Shown one piece after another: positions 35,024 to 43,561 of a DNA stretch of 64,000 bases. Position 1 is the first letter of the stretch; each line of letters starts with the position of its first letter. Source of the stretch: Trebonia sp963785645 (GTDB lineage Bacteria > Actinomycetota > Actinomycetes > Streptosporangiales > Streptosporangiaceae). Position numbers and translations under genes: made by a program. Below the pieces are notes generated by a model. It had not been told where the DNA came from, did not search any database, and was given only the letters and a program-made list of their open reading frames with translations. The DNA lies in the NCBI GenBank assembly GCA_963785645.1, contig CAWAWG010000017.1, positions 62,001-126,000 on the forward strand, read 5' to 3'.

Positions 35024-35140
35024 ATCGCTACCGTAAGCGCGGGCACCGACATTCGGGCGCGAACGCCGCCCGCATGGCAGAACCCCAGGCTCGGAAGACC
35101 TCTCCCACGGCCCTCTGTCATGCCGGCCAGGGACATCGAC

Positions 35141-35806
35141 TCAGGCGGAGACCAGGTAGCGGCTCAGGGTTTCTGGCTGCGACAGCGCGATTAGGTGACC
35201 GCCAGGGAGCGCGTCGGCGGCGATGCCGAGGCGTTCTGTTGCCATCCGCCGCTGGAATTCGAACGGGAAGAACCGGTCGTCCTTGCCCGCCACGACCTTG
35301 AGCGGAATTGTCGGCCAGGTCTCGAAGTCGCAGACTGATCCGAACACGATGTCCGCCTCGGCTGCGGGAGGCTCACTCGTCGCCAGGATCTCGGGTGGCA
35401 CATCGTGCAGGAAGTACGTGTCCAGGTCGAACTCGGTGCTGTAGCCGTATTCCTTGGCCGCGGCGATCCGGGCATCGGCCGCGCCGGTGTTATCCCACCA
35501 GTCGGCAGCCTTCTCGCCGGGTAGCGGGATCATCGCGTTGACGAACACGATCGAGGTCAGCGGTGTGCTGGCCGCGACCAGCGGCGCGGTGAACCCGGCG
35601 AGTGACATGGCGACCAGCGTCACGTTCGCGCGCTCACCGATGGCGGCGCTGACAATCTGGGCATACTCGGCGAGCCCAGCTCCCGGATCGGCACTGGGCA
35701 GGTCGACAGCGATGGCCTCATGCCCGGCGGCGCGCAGCAACGGCACCACCCGGTGCCAGTACGACGCGCCCCCGCCCGCCCCAGGAACAAGTACGAATGT
35801 AGTCAC
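35141..35806 (-). CDS. Alpha/beta hydrolase, EstC-like
   Basis: 221 residues from GTG 35806, placed there because family members begin TTFVLVPGAGGGASYWHRV; an ATG 33 codons upstream is also in frame. The oxyanion loop GAGGG, nucleophile elbow VAMSLAGF (Ser in MSLAG), acid GKDDRFFP and histidine PGGHLIALSQPE make a complete triad. Relatives act on small esters or plant-type cyanohydrins and salicylate esters (HNL/methylesterase group). There is no signal peptide. Its neighbours give no pathway hint. Confidence 0.8.
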   Translation of the reverse strand: MTTFVLVPGAGGGASYWHRVVPLLRAAGHEAIAVDLPSADPGAGLAEYAQIVSAAIGERANVTLVAMSLAGFTAPLVAASTPLTSIVFVNAMIPLPGEKAADWWDNTGAADARIAAAKEYGYSTEFDLDTYFLHDVPPEILATSEPPAAEADIVFGSVCDFETWPTIPLKVVAGKDDRFFPFEFQRRMATERLGIAADALPGGHLIALSQPETLSRYLVSA

Positions 35807-35905
35807 GCCATTGAGACTGATCACGGCGCACGAACTCATCGGTCCCGGGCCGGACCGGGCATCCGGCCCACGCCGTACGAGTTCGCCGACGACGTCATGG
35901 GACAA

Positions 35906-36205
35906 ATACCGTAATTGGAATTTTCAACAAGGCGCCTCGGTCCGTGGCCGAATAAAGGATCTTATGGTCATCGAAATATCCCCGTTGACCCTGGATCAGT
36001 GCCGGACATGGATGTGTTGCCACGCGGCTGAACGGCGCAAATCAGGCAAATCGCTACATTACGCGAATAGTCAGGAATCTGGCCCCTGTACTGCCATGAT
36101 TCGCACAAGAAGCTAGCTGCGATGCCACCCCGAAGCCGGACTTACGTCATTGGCAAACGATGGACACCACATCTCTCCCAAATGGCAACACTTCACTGTT
36201 CGCCA
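35906..36205. other. A/T-richer intergenic region, no gene seen
   Basis: Between the divergent hydrolase and small membrane-protein genes. It is richer in A/T than its surroundings and probably holds both promoters. No open frame with a recognisable product is found. Confidence 0.5.
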
Positions 36206-36282
36206 GCGCTACAGTTAGCGCGCCGGAAGGGCGCAAGCCGTCGCCAGAAATGACGACGGCTCCCTGTTTGCCCCAGGGAGCC
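36206..36282 (+). promoter_or_regulatory. Structured leader RNA with three consecutive hairpins
   Basis: Upstream of the small gene at 36327 come GCGCTA-CAGT-TAGCGC (36206-36221), AGCCGTCG/CGACGGCT (36236-36261) and GGCTCCCTG/CAGGGAGCC (36258-36282). The second and third share the bases GGCT, so they are mutually exclusive. A CTTTTTG run follows about 16 bases later, then AAGGAG and the ATG. This is the layout of an attenuator or riboswitch. I do not recognise a known riboswitch class. Confidence 0.55.
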
Positions 36283-36326
36283 GCCACCGGTAACACCTTT
36301 TTGTAGATCACTCACAAGGAGTAATC

Positions 36327-36593
36327 ATGGCCGTTAGGATATCTAAGCCTCCCCCGGAAGGGAACCCTCCCCTACAGCCGAGTTCTGAAATATCGGGCGG
36401 TGACCGGGACGATGGCCTGCTGTCCATCCGTTCGGCCGCCATCCTGGGAACCAGTTTCCTCATCGCCGTCGCCGCGGGCGGGCTGGCGTTCCTCACGATC
36501 GGCCGGTTCCCCGCGGACCTCGCCGGCGCCGTCCTAGCGGCGGGTACGGCATTTGCCGGGGCCGTCCGCCTGCTAATGGCCATCATCACCTGA
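36327..36593 (+). CDS. Small membrane protein
   Basis: 88 residues from ATG 36327, with AAGGAG seven bases upstream. A proline-rich, polar N-terminus (ISKPPPEGNPPLQP) is followed by two membrane helices: SAAILGTSFLIAVAAGGLAF and LAGAVLAAGTAFAGAVRLLM. The family is not recognised; small two-helix proteins of this type are common in actinomycetes. It sits behind a three-hairpin leader and before two terminator-like hairpins, so it is probably expressed on its own. Confidence 0.65.
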   Translation: MAVRISKPPPEGNPPLQPSSEISGGDRDDGLLSIRSAAILGTSFLIAVAAGGLAFLTIGRFPADLAGAVLAAGTAFAGAVRLLMAIIT

Positions 36594-36602
36594 TACCGGC
36601 GC

Positions 36603-36634
36603 GCCCGGCCTGCGCCATCCCGCGCAGGCCGGGC
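36603..36634. terminator. Hairpin terminator after small membrane gene
   Basis: A perfect 13-bp stem, GCCCGGCCTGCGC and GCGCAGGCCGGGC, with a 6-nt loop, 10 bp after the stop codon. Confidence 0.8.
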
Positions 36635-36649
36635 CGCCGCGAGCCGTCA

Positions 36650-36673
36650 GGCCCCGGCCAGGCAGCCGGGGCC
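36650..36673. terminator. Second hairpin in tandem
   Basis: GGCCCCGGC and GCCGGGGCC with a 6-nt loop, directly after the first hairpin. It may back up the terminator. Confidence 0.6.
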
Positions 36674-36702
36674 CCATTCCCGAGCAACGACGGAGTACCA
36701 AC

Positions 36703-37113
36703 ATGCCCAAACACCCCACCGGCGGCACCCCCCGCCCGCCTTCCGACCCGGCCAGTTCCGGGATAAGTGCCGACGGCCCGGGCAACCCAGACGACGAGGT
36801 CCTGGCCACCGTCCTCATCCGCATGTGGGCGCTCGCCTCAGGCAGAACCCTGCGCAGCGATGTCCCCCCGGACCAACTCAGCTCCGAAGAACTCATCGCC
36901 TTCTGGGCCGACGACATGACCCAGCCCGCCGGGCGCCACGCCAGGCCCGGCGGGGCTGACCCCGCCGGGGGAACCGGGGATGCAGGAACCAGCAGGCCCG
37001 GCAATGCCGCCGCCCGACCGGCAGCCCGGCCCCGCCGCAGGAAACGACGGCGACGCAGGCGAAGAGACGCAGGCGGGCGGCGGGAACTTCCCGTCGGCCC
37101 GGCATCGGCCTGA
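36703..37113 (+). CDS. Hypothetical protein with basic tail
   Basis: 136 residues from ATG 36703 (GGAG upstream). A disordered Pro/Gly-rich head is followed by a short ordered segment DDEVLATVLIRMWALASGRT and LSSEELIAFWADD, then a low-complexity tail ending in a run of arginines (RPRRRKRRRRRRRDAGG). The central helix pair might bind a partner and the tail nucleic acid; both are guesses. The family is not recognised. Confidence 0.5.
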   Translation: MPKHPTGGTPRPPSDPASSGISADGPGNPDDEVLATVLIRMWALASGRTLRSDVPPDQLSSEELIAFWADDMTQPAGRHARPGGADPAGGTGDAGTSRPGNAAARPAARPRRRKRRRRRRRDAGGRRELPVGPASA

Positions 37114-37289
37114 ACACCGAAGGAAACACCCCAGGTCTGTGCGCCGATGCTCAGCGCTCTGGCCCCAGCGCCAATGCCCGCATGGCGCTGGGGCCCGCCC
37201 CGGAAGAGCAATTGGTTGGTGCCAGAGGAATCAGCAGGCGTTCGGGATGATCTTTATGTGGGACTATTGCGCCCCCGCTCCCCCACGAC

Positions 37290-37351
37290 CTGGGCAGTAA
37301 TGACTGGGGACGGGAGTAACCACAAGTCGTTCTGGATGAACTTTGGTGTGG
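37290..37351 (+). repeat. Interspersed ~60-bp repeat, copy B
   Basis: CTGGGCAGTAATGACTGGGG, CGGGAGTAACCAC, TCGTTCTGGATGA and TTTGGTGTGGA. A half copy (GCGTTCGGGATGATCTTT) lies at 37238-37255. It is upstream of the P-type ATPase gene, in a 350-bp gap (37114-37463) that otherwise holds no gene. Confidence 0.75.
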
Positions 37352-37463
37352 ACCTGCCGCTGCGGGGCAGCCGGCCGGGATCCGGCGGGGAGGCTTTCCC
37401 TTCGTGCTCTGTGGGCACTTACAGGCCAGAAGGTGGCGGGGGCTCACGGGGAGGGGGTGGCCC

Positions 37464-40202
37464 GTGCAGACCAGGGTGACGGAAGCGCCCGGACTGGACG
37501 GCCGGGGGCAGGATCTTGTGCGCCCGTGGCACACGCTCGGGGTTGACGAGGTGCTGCGGGACGAGCAGGTCACCGCCGCGGACGGGCTGAGCGCGGCGGA
37601 AGCGGCGGCGCGGGCCGGGCGGTTCGGGCCCAACCGGCTCGCCGCGGGCCGGACCGAGCCTCGCTGGCGGGCATTCGTCCGCCAGTACCGCGATCCCATG
37701 CAGCTCATCTTGCTCGCCGCCGGCGCGCTGAGCTTCCCCATCAGGCAACTGGGAACCGGGCTGCTGCTGATCGCGCTCACGCTGGCGAACGCCGTCCTCG
37801 GCCTGCAGCAGGAGGGCGAGGCCGAGAACGCGGTCGCCGCCCTGGAGCGGAAAATGGTCGTCTGGGCCCGGGTGCGGCGCGACGGCCAGGCGGCCGAGAT
37901 TCCCGCCGAGCAGCTGGTACCGGGCGACATCGTCGCGATCGAGGCGGGTGACATCGTCCCGGCCGACGGCCGGCTGCTGCGAGCGGCGCTGCTTGAGGTC
38001 GCCGAGTCCGAGTTGACCGGGGAGAGCCTGCCGTCGGCCAAGGGGACGGCGCCGGTGCCCGAGGTGTCCGCGCCGCTGGGCGACCGGACGGACATGGTGT
38101 ACATGAACACATCCGTTACCCGCGGGACGGGCGAGTTCGTGGTGACCGCGACCGGGATGGCGACGGAGATCGGCCGCATCTCCGGAATGCTCCAGGCGCA
38201 GCCGACGGTCAGGACCCCGCTCACGCGCCAGCTTGACCACCTGTCCAAGCAGCTCCTGCTGGTCGCGGGGGTCTCGCTGATCGCCTCGATGGCGGTGAAC
38301 CTGGCCCGCGGCTACACCTTCAACGCGGTGTTCAACGCCGCGATCGCCTTCGCCGTCGCCGCCGTTCCGGTGCAGCTGCCCATGGTGGTGACGACGATCC
38401 TGGCGCGGGGCACCCGGGTCCTGGCCGGCGCCGGGGCGATCATGAAGCAGCTCACCTCGACGGAGACCCTCGGGTCGGTCAGCTCGATATGCACGGACAA
38501 GACCGGGACGCTGACGCTGAACCAGATGACCGCGGTCGAGCTGGTCGTCGGGGGGCACCGCTGCGCGGTCGAGGGGAAGGGCTACTCGACGGCCGGGCGG
38601 ATCAACCGGGTCGCCGGGCAGGCGGCGGTGCCGCTTGACCAGGTGCTGATGCCCATGGTGCTCGCCTCCGACGCCGTGCTCAGCGACGGTGAACTGATCG
38701 GCGACCCCACCGAGGGCGCTCTCGTCGTGCTGGCCGCGAAGGGCGGCATCGACGCCGTGACGACCAGGGAGCGGTACCCGAGGATCGCCGAGCTGCCGTT
38801 CGACGCCGAGTACAAGCTGATGGCGACGTTCCACGAGCTGGCCGGCGAATCGGGTACCCCGGTGATCCGCTGCTTTGTCAAGGGGGCGCCCGATCAGCTG
38901 CTCGCCCGGGCCGCCACGGTGCTCGACCCGGACGCGGGCCTGGTCCCGCTGGACGACCGCGCCCGCGAGCGGTACCTGGCGGATAACCGCCGGCTCGGCG
39001 AAGCGGGCCTGCGGGTCATGGCCGTCGCGCGCAGGGACTTCGACCCCGCGTGCTTCGATCCGCACGCCGACCTGCTCACGCTGGTCGCCGGCCTGGAACT
39101 GCTCGCGCTTGTCGGTATCGTGGACCCGCCGCGGCCCGACGCGGCGGCGTCGGTCGCGCAGGCGAGGTCGGCCGGGGTCGAGGTCCGGATGATCACCGGC
39201 GACCACGCGGTGACCGCGGCCGCGATCGCCCGCCAGCTCGGCATCGAGGGCACCGTCATCAGCGGCGCGGACTTCGGCGCGATGAGCGATCAGCAGGCGG
39301 CGTCGGCGATCGCCGACGCGGGCGTGATCGCCCGCGTCACCCCCGAGCACAAGGTCCGCCTGATCAGCCTGCTGAAGCGCGGCGGGAACATCGTCGCCAT
39401 GACCGGCGACGGGGTCAACGACGCGCCCGCGCTGAAGCAGGCCGACATCGGGATCGCGATGGGCACCGGGACCGAAGTGGCCAAGCGGGCGGCGGTGATG
39501 GTGCTGACCGGGGACAACTTCGGCGCGATCATCAGGGCGGTGGAACTCGGCCGCGGCCTGTACGACAACCTCGTCCGGTACATCCAGTTCGAGATGGGGT
39601 GCATGTTCGGGTTCATCATCACCTTCCTCGGCGCCAGCCTCTTCGACATCGCCCACGGCGAGCCGCTCACCCCGTTCCAGGTCTTGTGGGTCGCGTTCAC
39701 CACCGTGACCATCCAGTCGATCGGGCTCGGGTACAGCCCGCCGTCCGAGGGGCTGATGGAAGACCCGCCCCGTTCCCCCGGCGCGCCGATCCTTGGCCGG
39801 GCGGTGCTCGCCTGGCTCGGCGTGGTCGGACTGGTGATGGCCGTCGGCACGCTCAGCCTGGTCGGCTGGGCGGAGCAGGCGCACACGCTCCAGCAGGCGC
39901 GGACCATGGGCCTGGTCTTGTTCTCGCTGTCCAACCTCTTCTTCTCGATCGAGAGCAGGGACGCGCGGGAATCCGCGTTCTCGCTGCGCACATTCGCCGA
40001 CCGGACGTTCGCCGTGACCACCGGGGTGTCGTTCGTGCTGATCATCGCCGCCACCCTGCTCGGGCCGTGTCAGGCGGTGCTCAAGACAACCGCCCTGGAC
40101 GAGTTCCAGTGGCTCCTCTGCCTGGGCGTGGCCCTGTCGATCGTGGTGGTCAGCGAGATCAAGAAGGCGCTGGCCCGGCGGGCTCAGGTCAGCCCGGATT
40201 AG
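37464..40202 (+). CDS. Cation-transporting P-type ATPase
   Basis: 912 residues from GTG 37464, with GGGAGGGGG upstream. All hallmarks are intact: actuator TGES near 184, phosphorylation site D345 in DKTGTLTLNQ, KGAPDQLLARA of the nucleotide domain, and MTGDGVNDAPALKQADIGIA. There are about eight to ten membrane helices. The domain layout is P2-like (calcium-pump group), but the key helix-4 motif reads PVQLP near 302 instead of PEGLP, which places it nearer proton or unassigned pumps. There is no N-terminal metal-binding domain. The ion cannot be assigned from sequence. The gene is unusually long and undamaged compared with its disrupted neighbours to the left. Confidence 0.9.
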   Translation: MQTRVTEAPGLDGRGQDLVRPWHTLGVDEVLRDEQVTAADGLSAAEAAARAGRFGPNRLAAGRTEPRWRAFVRQYRDPMQLILLAAGALSFPIRQLGTGLLLIALTLANAVLGLQQEGEAENAVAALERKMVVWARVRRDGQAAEIPAEQLVPGDIVAIEAGDIVPADGRLLRAALLEVAESELTGESLPSAKGTAPVPEVSAPLGDRTDMVYMNTSVTRGTGEFVVTATGMATEIGRISGMLQAQPTVRTPLTRQLDHLSKQLLLVAGVSLIASMAVNLARGYTFNAVFNAAIAFAVAAVPVQLPMVVTTILARGTRVLAGAGAIMKQLTSTETLGSVSSICTDKTGTLTLNQMTAVELVVGGHRCAVEGKGYSTAGRINRVAGQAAVPLDQVLMPMVLASDAVLSDGELIGDPTEGALVVLAAKGGIDAVTTRERYPRIAELPFDAEYKLMATFHELAGESGTPVIRCFVKGAPDQLLARAATVLDPDAGLVPLDDRARERYLADNRRLGEAGLRVMAVARRDFDPACFDPHADLLTLVAGLELLALVGIVDPPRPDAAASVAQARSAGVEVRMITGDHAVTAAAIARQLGIEGTVISGADFGAMSDQQAASAIADAGVIARVTPEHKVRLISLLKRGGNIVAMTGDGVNDAPALKQADIGIAMGTGTEVAKRAAVMVLTGDNFGAIIRAVELGRGLYDNLVRYIQFEMGCMFGFIITFLGASLFDIAHGEPLTPFQVLWVAFTTVTIQSIGLGYSPPSEGLMEDPPRSPGAPILGRAVLAWLGVVGLVMAVGTLSLVGWAEQAHTLQQARTMGLVLFSLSNLFFSIESRDARESAFSLRTFADRTFAVTTGVSFVLIIAATLLGPCQAVLKTTALDEFQWLLCLGVALSIVVVSEIKKALARRAQVSPD

Positions 40203-40315
40203 AAAGCCGAATTCCTTCGGCTAAATCTTTTATCCGAACGGAAGCGGCTGACTGCCCCCCGCCAGGCGAACACGCCCCACCCGGCCCGGCGGTGCTTTCC
40301 GGTAGCCGCGGCAAA

Positions 40316-40396
40316 TCCGTAACGTCTCTGATGTTACCGTCGCAAACCGGTCCGCGCCACGCGCAGCATCGGTCACACGTCTCACCCTCGCCGCCG
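40316..40396. repeat. Duplicated regulatory segment, copy 2
   Basis: It matches 7265-7346 over nearly its full length (CCGTAACGTCTCTGA, CGTCGCAAACCGG, CGCGCCACGCGCA, ATCGGTCACACGT). No XRE gene or DUF397 gene adjoins it here. Confidence 0.65.
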
Positions 40397-40560
40397 CCGC
40401 ACAAGGGCACCTGCTGGCGGTCAAGTTCTACTTAAATCAATTCTGTTTCACGGCTTGCCAATGTTATTGACCTAAGGATCTCGTCGCACGGCGGGCGCCC
40501 CCGGGACGCGTGCCGGATATGCCCGGAAGATCCGGCCGCTCCCGCGACGCGCCCCATGAT

Positions 40561-40600
40561 CGTGTTAATTAAGCAGGTTATAACCTGCTTAATTAACACG
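40561..40600. promoter_or_regulatory. 40-bp perfect palindrome
   Basis: The left half CGTGTTAATTAAGCAGGTTA is followed at once by its exact complement, with no central spacer. It contains TTAATTAA twice and is very A/T-rich for this genome. It lies 250 bp upstream of the secreted lectin gene and 359 bp after the pump gene. Such unspaced symmetry suits a dimeric or tetrameric repressor site better than a hairpin terminator. Confidence 0.7.
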
Positions 40601-40849
40601 TAAAGCGAAAACCTTGGCGATCACGCCCTACCCCGCCACAGGCGGGACGACGGGTGACGGCCGACGGCCAGTCACGCGTTCTACAGGAACCGCATGGCCC
40701 TTAATTCAACGGCATTGCGCGGCTGGCAATACGTACGAAAATGGCTCCAAACAATGACATTGCGGCCGGGTATGTTTACCCGGTCGGTTGACCAGGAAGC
40801 TACTAAGCTGCGTAACGGGGAATTGCAATGGGAAACAGGGGAGATATTC

Positions 40850-41815
40850 GTGCAAAAAATTATCAAGACCGCTGCGGCTTGCGCGGCGGTCGGCCTCGCC
40901 GCGTTCGGCTTGGCGGCCGGGAGCGGCGGCGTCGCGCGGGCGGCCACCGCGACGATGACCAGCTGCACGGAGCCCATCTCCGGGCTCATCGGCGGGTCGG
41001 CGGTCGCAATGTGCACCGCCGGGACCGCGACGATCGCCAACCCGACGGGGATGAAGGTCACGGTGAATCCGTCGTTCTTCACGGTCCTGCTCGGGAACAG
41101 CGAGATCAACACCCTGGTGCACGGCGCGCTGTCGGCTCGGGTCACCTATCAGCTAACCTGCCAGGTCAACGGCAGGTCGGTCACGAGCACAAGGGACACC
41201 GGCTTCACGGTGACGTCGGCCAAGCACAACACGCACGAGATCAATATGCAGCAGGCAGTCGGCTCGCCGGCACCCAACCAGTGCGTGCTCGCCAACCTGA
41301 CGGTGTCGTCGGCGATCAGCGCGGCGTTCCTGAACCAGGCCTACCTGCTCGGCCTGCGCTTCACCGTCGGAGTGAGCGCCACCGGCGACAACGGCGTCCC
41401 CGGCCCGATGTACTTCATGACCGCGAAAAACCAGTCGGGAGCGGTCCCCACGATCTGCGCCGACGACACCATGAACCGCAACGCCGGCGCTGTCATCCAG
41501 GCCTACACCTGCGTGAACGACCCGAACCAGAAGTGGCTCCAGGTCACCACGCACCAGTTTGTACACAACGGCGACTGCATGGCCGACGTGGGCGGGAAGG
41601 CTAGGCTCGCCGGCTGCGTCGCCAAGCCGAAACTGAGCAGCGGCCAGGTCTGGGAGACCGTCCGCAAGCCGGGCCGCCTCGCGGAACTGGTCAACACCGG
41701 CAACGGCCGATGCCTCACCGCATCCCACCCTAGGAACAACACCCCGCTGGTCATAACCAGGTGCACGGGGGCCAGGACCCAGCTGTGGAAGGTCCAGGGC
41801 GTCACCCCGATGTAA
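40850..41815 (+). CDS. Secreted protein with C-terminal ricin-type lectin domain
   Basis: 321 residues from GTG 40850, chosen for the GGGGAGA six bases upstream. A Sec signal peptide (KIIKTAAACAAVGLAAFGLA, cleavage near ARAAT) is followed by a domain of about 150 residues with paired cysteines (MTSCTEPISG, AMCTAGTATI, LTCQVNG, NQCVLANLTV) that I do not recognise. From about residue 195 there is one ricin B/beta-trefoil unit (ICADDTMNR, AYTCVNDPNQKWLQV, CMADVGGKARLAGC, GRCLTASHP, CTGARTQLWKV). It is probably an exported carbohydrate-binding protein. A strong terminator follows. Confidence 0.75.
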   Translation: MQKIIKTAAACAAVGLAAFGLAAGSGGVARAATATMTSCTEPISGLIGGSAVAMCTAGTATIANPTGMKVTVNPSFFTVLLGNSEINTLVHGALSARVTYQLTCQVNGRSVTSTRDTGFTVTSAKHNTHEINMQQAVGSPAPNQCVLANLTVSSAISAAFLNQAYLLGLRFTVGVSATGDNGVPGPMYFMTAKNQSGAVPTICADDTMNRNAGAVIQAYTCVNDPNQKWLQVTTHQFVHNGDCMADVGGKARLAGCVAKPKLSSGQVWETVRKPGRLAELVNTGNGRCLTASHPRNNTPLVITRCTGARTQLWKVQGVTPM

Positions 41816-41832
41816 CCCGCGGTAACGGCAGC

Positions 41833-41868
41833 GCCGGCCCCCGGTCCCGCAGCGGACCGGGGGCCGGC
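41833..41868. terminator. Bidirectional hairpin terminator
   Basis: A perfect 15-bp stem (GCCGGCCCCCGGTCC and its complement) with a 6-nt loop between two convergent genes. Confidence 0.85.
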
Positions 41869-41884
41869 TCCTAATGGGCGCACA

Positions 41885-43561
41885 TCAGGAGTTGCCGAAG
41901 ACCTGGAATTCAAACAGCGAGTACCCGTACTGGGTGTTTCGCTTCGTGCCGTACATCCGGACGTAACGGCCCGACCCGCTTACCGGGAGCGTCTGCTCGC
42001 CTTCGTAGCCCGAGATCGTCGGGTAGAGGGTCGTCCAGGTCGACCCGTTGTCTGAGACCTGGATCTGGAAGGCCGTGGCGTAAGCGTTTTCCCAGTAGAG
42101 CACGACCGAATGGATGTCATGGACGGCTCCGAGGTCGACCTCGAGCCACTGCGGGTCGCTGAAGGCGCTCGACCAGCGGGTGGTGAGATTCCCGTCAACG
42201 GCGTTGGCCGCCGCCCAGGGGTCACCCTGGATCGAGGATGCGAAGACGGGGTGGTCCTGTGACAGCAGGACCACGGGCCCTTCCTGAGCAGCGTTCACGG
42301 TCGGCGACGCCGCGACGCTGGGCGGCGCGACGCTGCGGGGCGCCGCGCTCGATGACGCCACGCCCGACGCTGCGGCGCTCGACGGCGCGGAGGAGCGGAA
42401 GGCCGCGGGGGTGGTGGCGGGGGTAGTCGCGGGCAGGGCGGCGCCTGCGGTGGAGCGCGGCGCGGGGCTGGTCGACTGGCGCGCGGCGGCGGCGCTCTGA
42501 GTGGGTGCTTTGGCGGTAGCGGCGGCGTTGCTTGCCGTCGCCAGGTGGCTGGTGAACGCCGTCGCGATGACCGCAACGGCGGCCAGGGCGGCGGCCACGG
42601 CCAGGCCGACCGGCAGCGGGAGGCGCGGCCGCCCGGCCTGCCCGGCGGGGCCAGGCGAATCAGCGGCGGTGCCGAGGGGCCGCACCGGGTCCGCGGAATC
42701 GGTCGCGGCACCCGTCTGGCCCCAGGCCAGCCAGGGCAGGCCTGATCCCGAAGTCGCGGCCGCGCGCGTCACGCAGAACTCGATGATCTGGCTGAGTGCG
42801 GGCCGGTCCTTCGCCTGTTTTTCCAGGCAGGCCTCGATCAGGGTGAGCAGCGGCGCCGGGCAGTCCGACAGGTCCGGGCGCTCGTACGCCACGCGGTGTG
42901 CGACCGTCGCGATACCGCCCCCGGCAAAGGGCGGCCGGCCCACCGCCGCGTACAGGGCGAGCGAACCGAGCGCGAACACGTCGATCGCCGGCGTGATGGG
43001 CAGGTCAAGTACCTGCTCGGGCGCCAGGTAGTCGAGTGTGCCCATCATGATGCTGCTGCGCGTGAGCGAGGTCGTTTCCCGGGCCTGCGCGAGCCCGAAA
43101 TCGATGACTCGCGGGCCGTCTTGGGCAAGCAGCACGTTGGAGGGCTTGAGATCGCGGTGCACGACATCGGCGGCATGGATGGCCTGGAGAGCCTCGGCGA
43201 CCCCGGCGATAAGCCGGAACACCATCGCCTCCGGCATCGGGCCGCAGGACTCAATCGCCTCCTCAAGGCAGGGCCCCGGCACGTAGGCGGTCACCAGCCA
43301 GGGGGGCGTAGCGTCTGGATCGGCATCGACAAGCTGCGCGGTGTACAGCCCGTGCACCCGCTGCGCGGCCTGTATCTCCCGGCGGAACCGGATGCGGAAT
43401 TCCGGGTTCTCGCCCAGTTCCGACCGAACCACCTTCAGCGCCACCGGCCGGCCAGCCTGCGTGGACGCCAGGTACACCCGTCCCATCCCGCCGGCGCCTA
43501 GCCGCGCCCGGAGCCGGTAGCTTCCGACCCTGGCCGGATCGTCACTCGTTAGCGGCTGCAC
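41885..43561 (-). CDS. Membrane Ser/Thr kinase with extracellular discoidin (F5/8 type C) domain
   Basis: 558 residues from GTG 43561 (GGAAGGACGGGA upstream). The kinase domain is complete: loop GAGGMGRVYLA, K43, HRDLKPSN with D137, and D154-F-G. A Pro/Gly-rich juxtamembrane part leads to one membrane helix at about 318-340 (LPVGLAVAAALAAVAVIATA). A long Ala/Ser/Thr/Pro linker follows, and from about 430 a discoidin-like beta sandwich (VFASSIQGDPWAAANAVDGN, TTRWSSAFSDPQWLEVDLG, YVRMYGTKRNTQYGYSLFEF). Such receptors bind cell-wall or host glycans outside and signal by phosphorylation inside. Convergent with the secreted ricin-lectin gene, which may share ligand chemistry. Confidence 0.9.
   Translation of the reverse strand: MQPLTSDDPARVGSYRLRARLGAGGMGRVYLASTQAGRPVALKVVRSELGENPEFRIRFRREIQAAQRVHGLYTAQLVDADPDATPPWLVTAYVPGPCLEEAIESCGPMPEAMVFRLIAGVAEALQAIHAADVVHRDLKPSNVLLAQDGPRVIDFGLAQARETTSLTRSSIMMGTLDYLAPEQVLDLPITPAIDVFALGSLALYAAVGRPPFAGGGIATVAHRVAYERPDLSDCPAPLLTLIEACLEKQAKDRPALSQIIEFCVTRAAATSGSGLPWLAWGQTGAATDSADPVRPLGTAADSPGPAGQAGRPRLPLPVGLAVAAALAAVAVIATAFTSHLATASNAAATAKAPTQSAAAARQSTSPAPRSTAGAALPATTPATTPAAFRSSAPSSAAASGVASSSAAPRSVAPPSVAASPTVNAAQEGPVVLLSQDHPVFASSIQGDPWAAANAVDGNLTTRWSSAFSDPQWLEVDLGAVHDIHSVVLYWENAYATAFQIQVSDNGSTWTTLYPTISGYEGEQTLPVSGSGRYVRMYGTKRNTQYGYSLFEFQVFGNS

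Larger units (their letters stand above)
40203..40849. other. Long intergenic region with repeat and palindrome, no gene
   Basis: It carries the second copy of the XRE-type regulatory segment (40316-40396), an A/T patch, and a 40-bp perfect palindrome (40561-40600). A frame open from 40694 runs into the next gene but has no ribosome site and no protein-like start. Confidence 0.6.

Noticed and set aside
36236..36282. Known riboswitch (cyclic-di-GMP or ydaO type) before the small membrane gene
   Set aside because: Only loose word similarity to the consensus; the required junction motifs are not found, so it is kept as an unclassified leader.
37419..39884. 821-codon open frame on the minus strand
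   Set aside because: It lies wholly antisense to the intact P-type ATPase gene; its product is low-complexity Arg/Gly/His-rich and is a GC-bias shadow.
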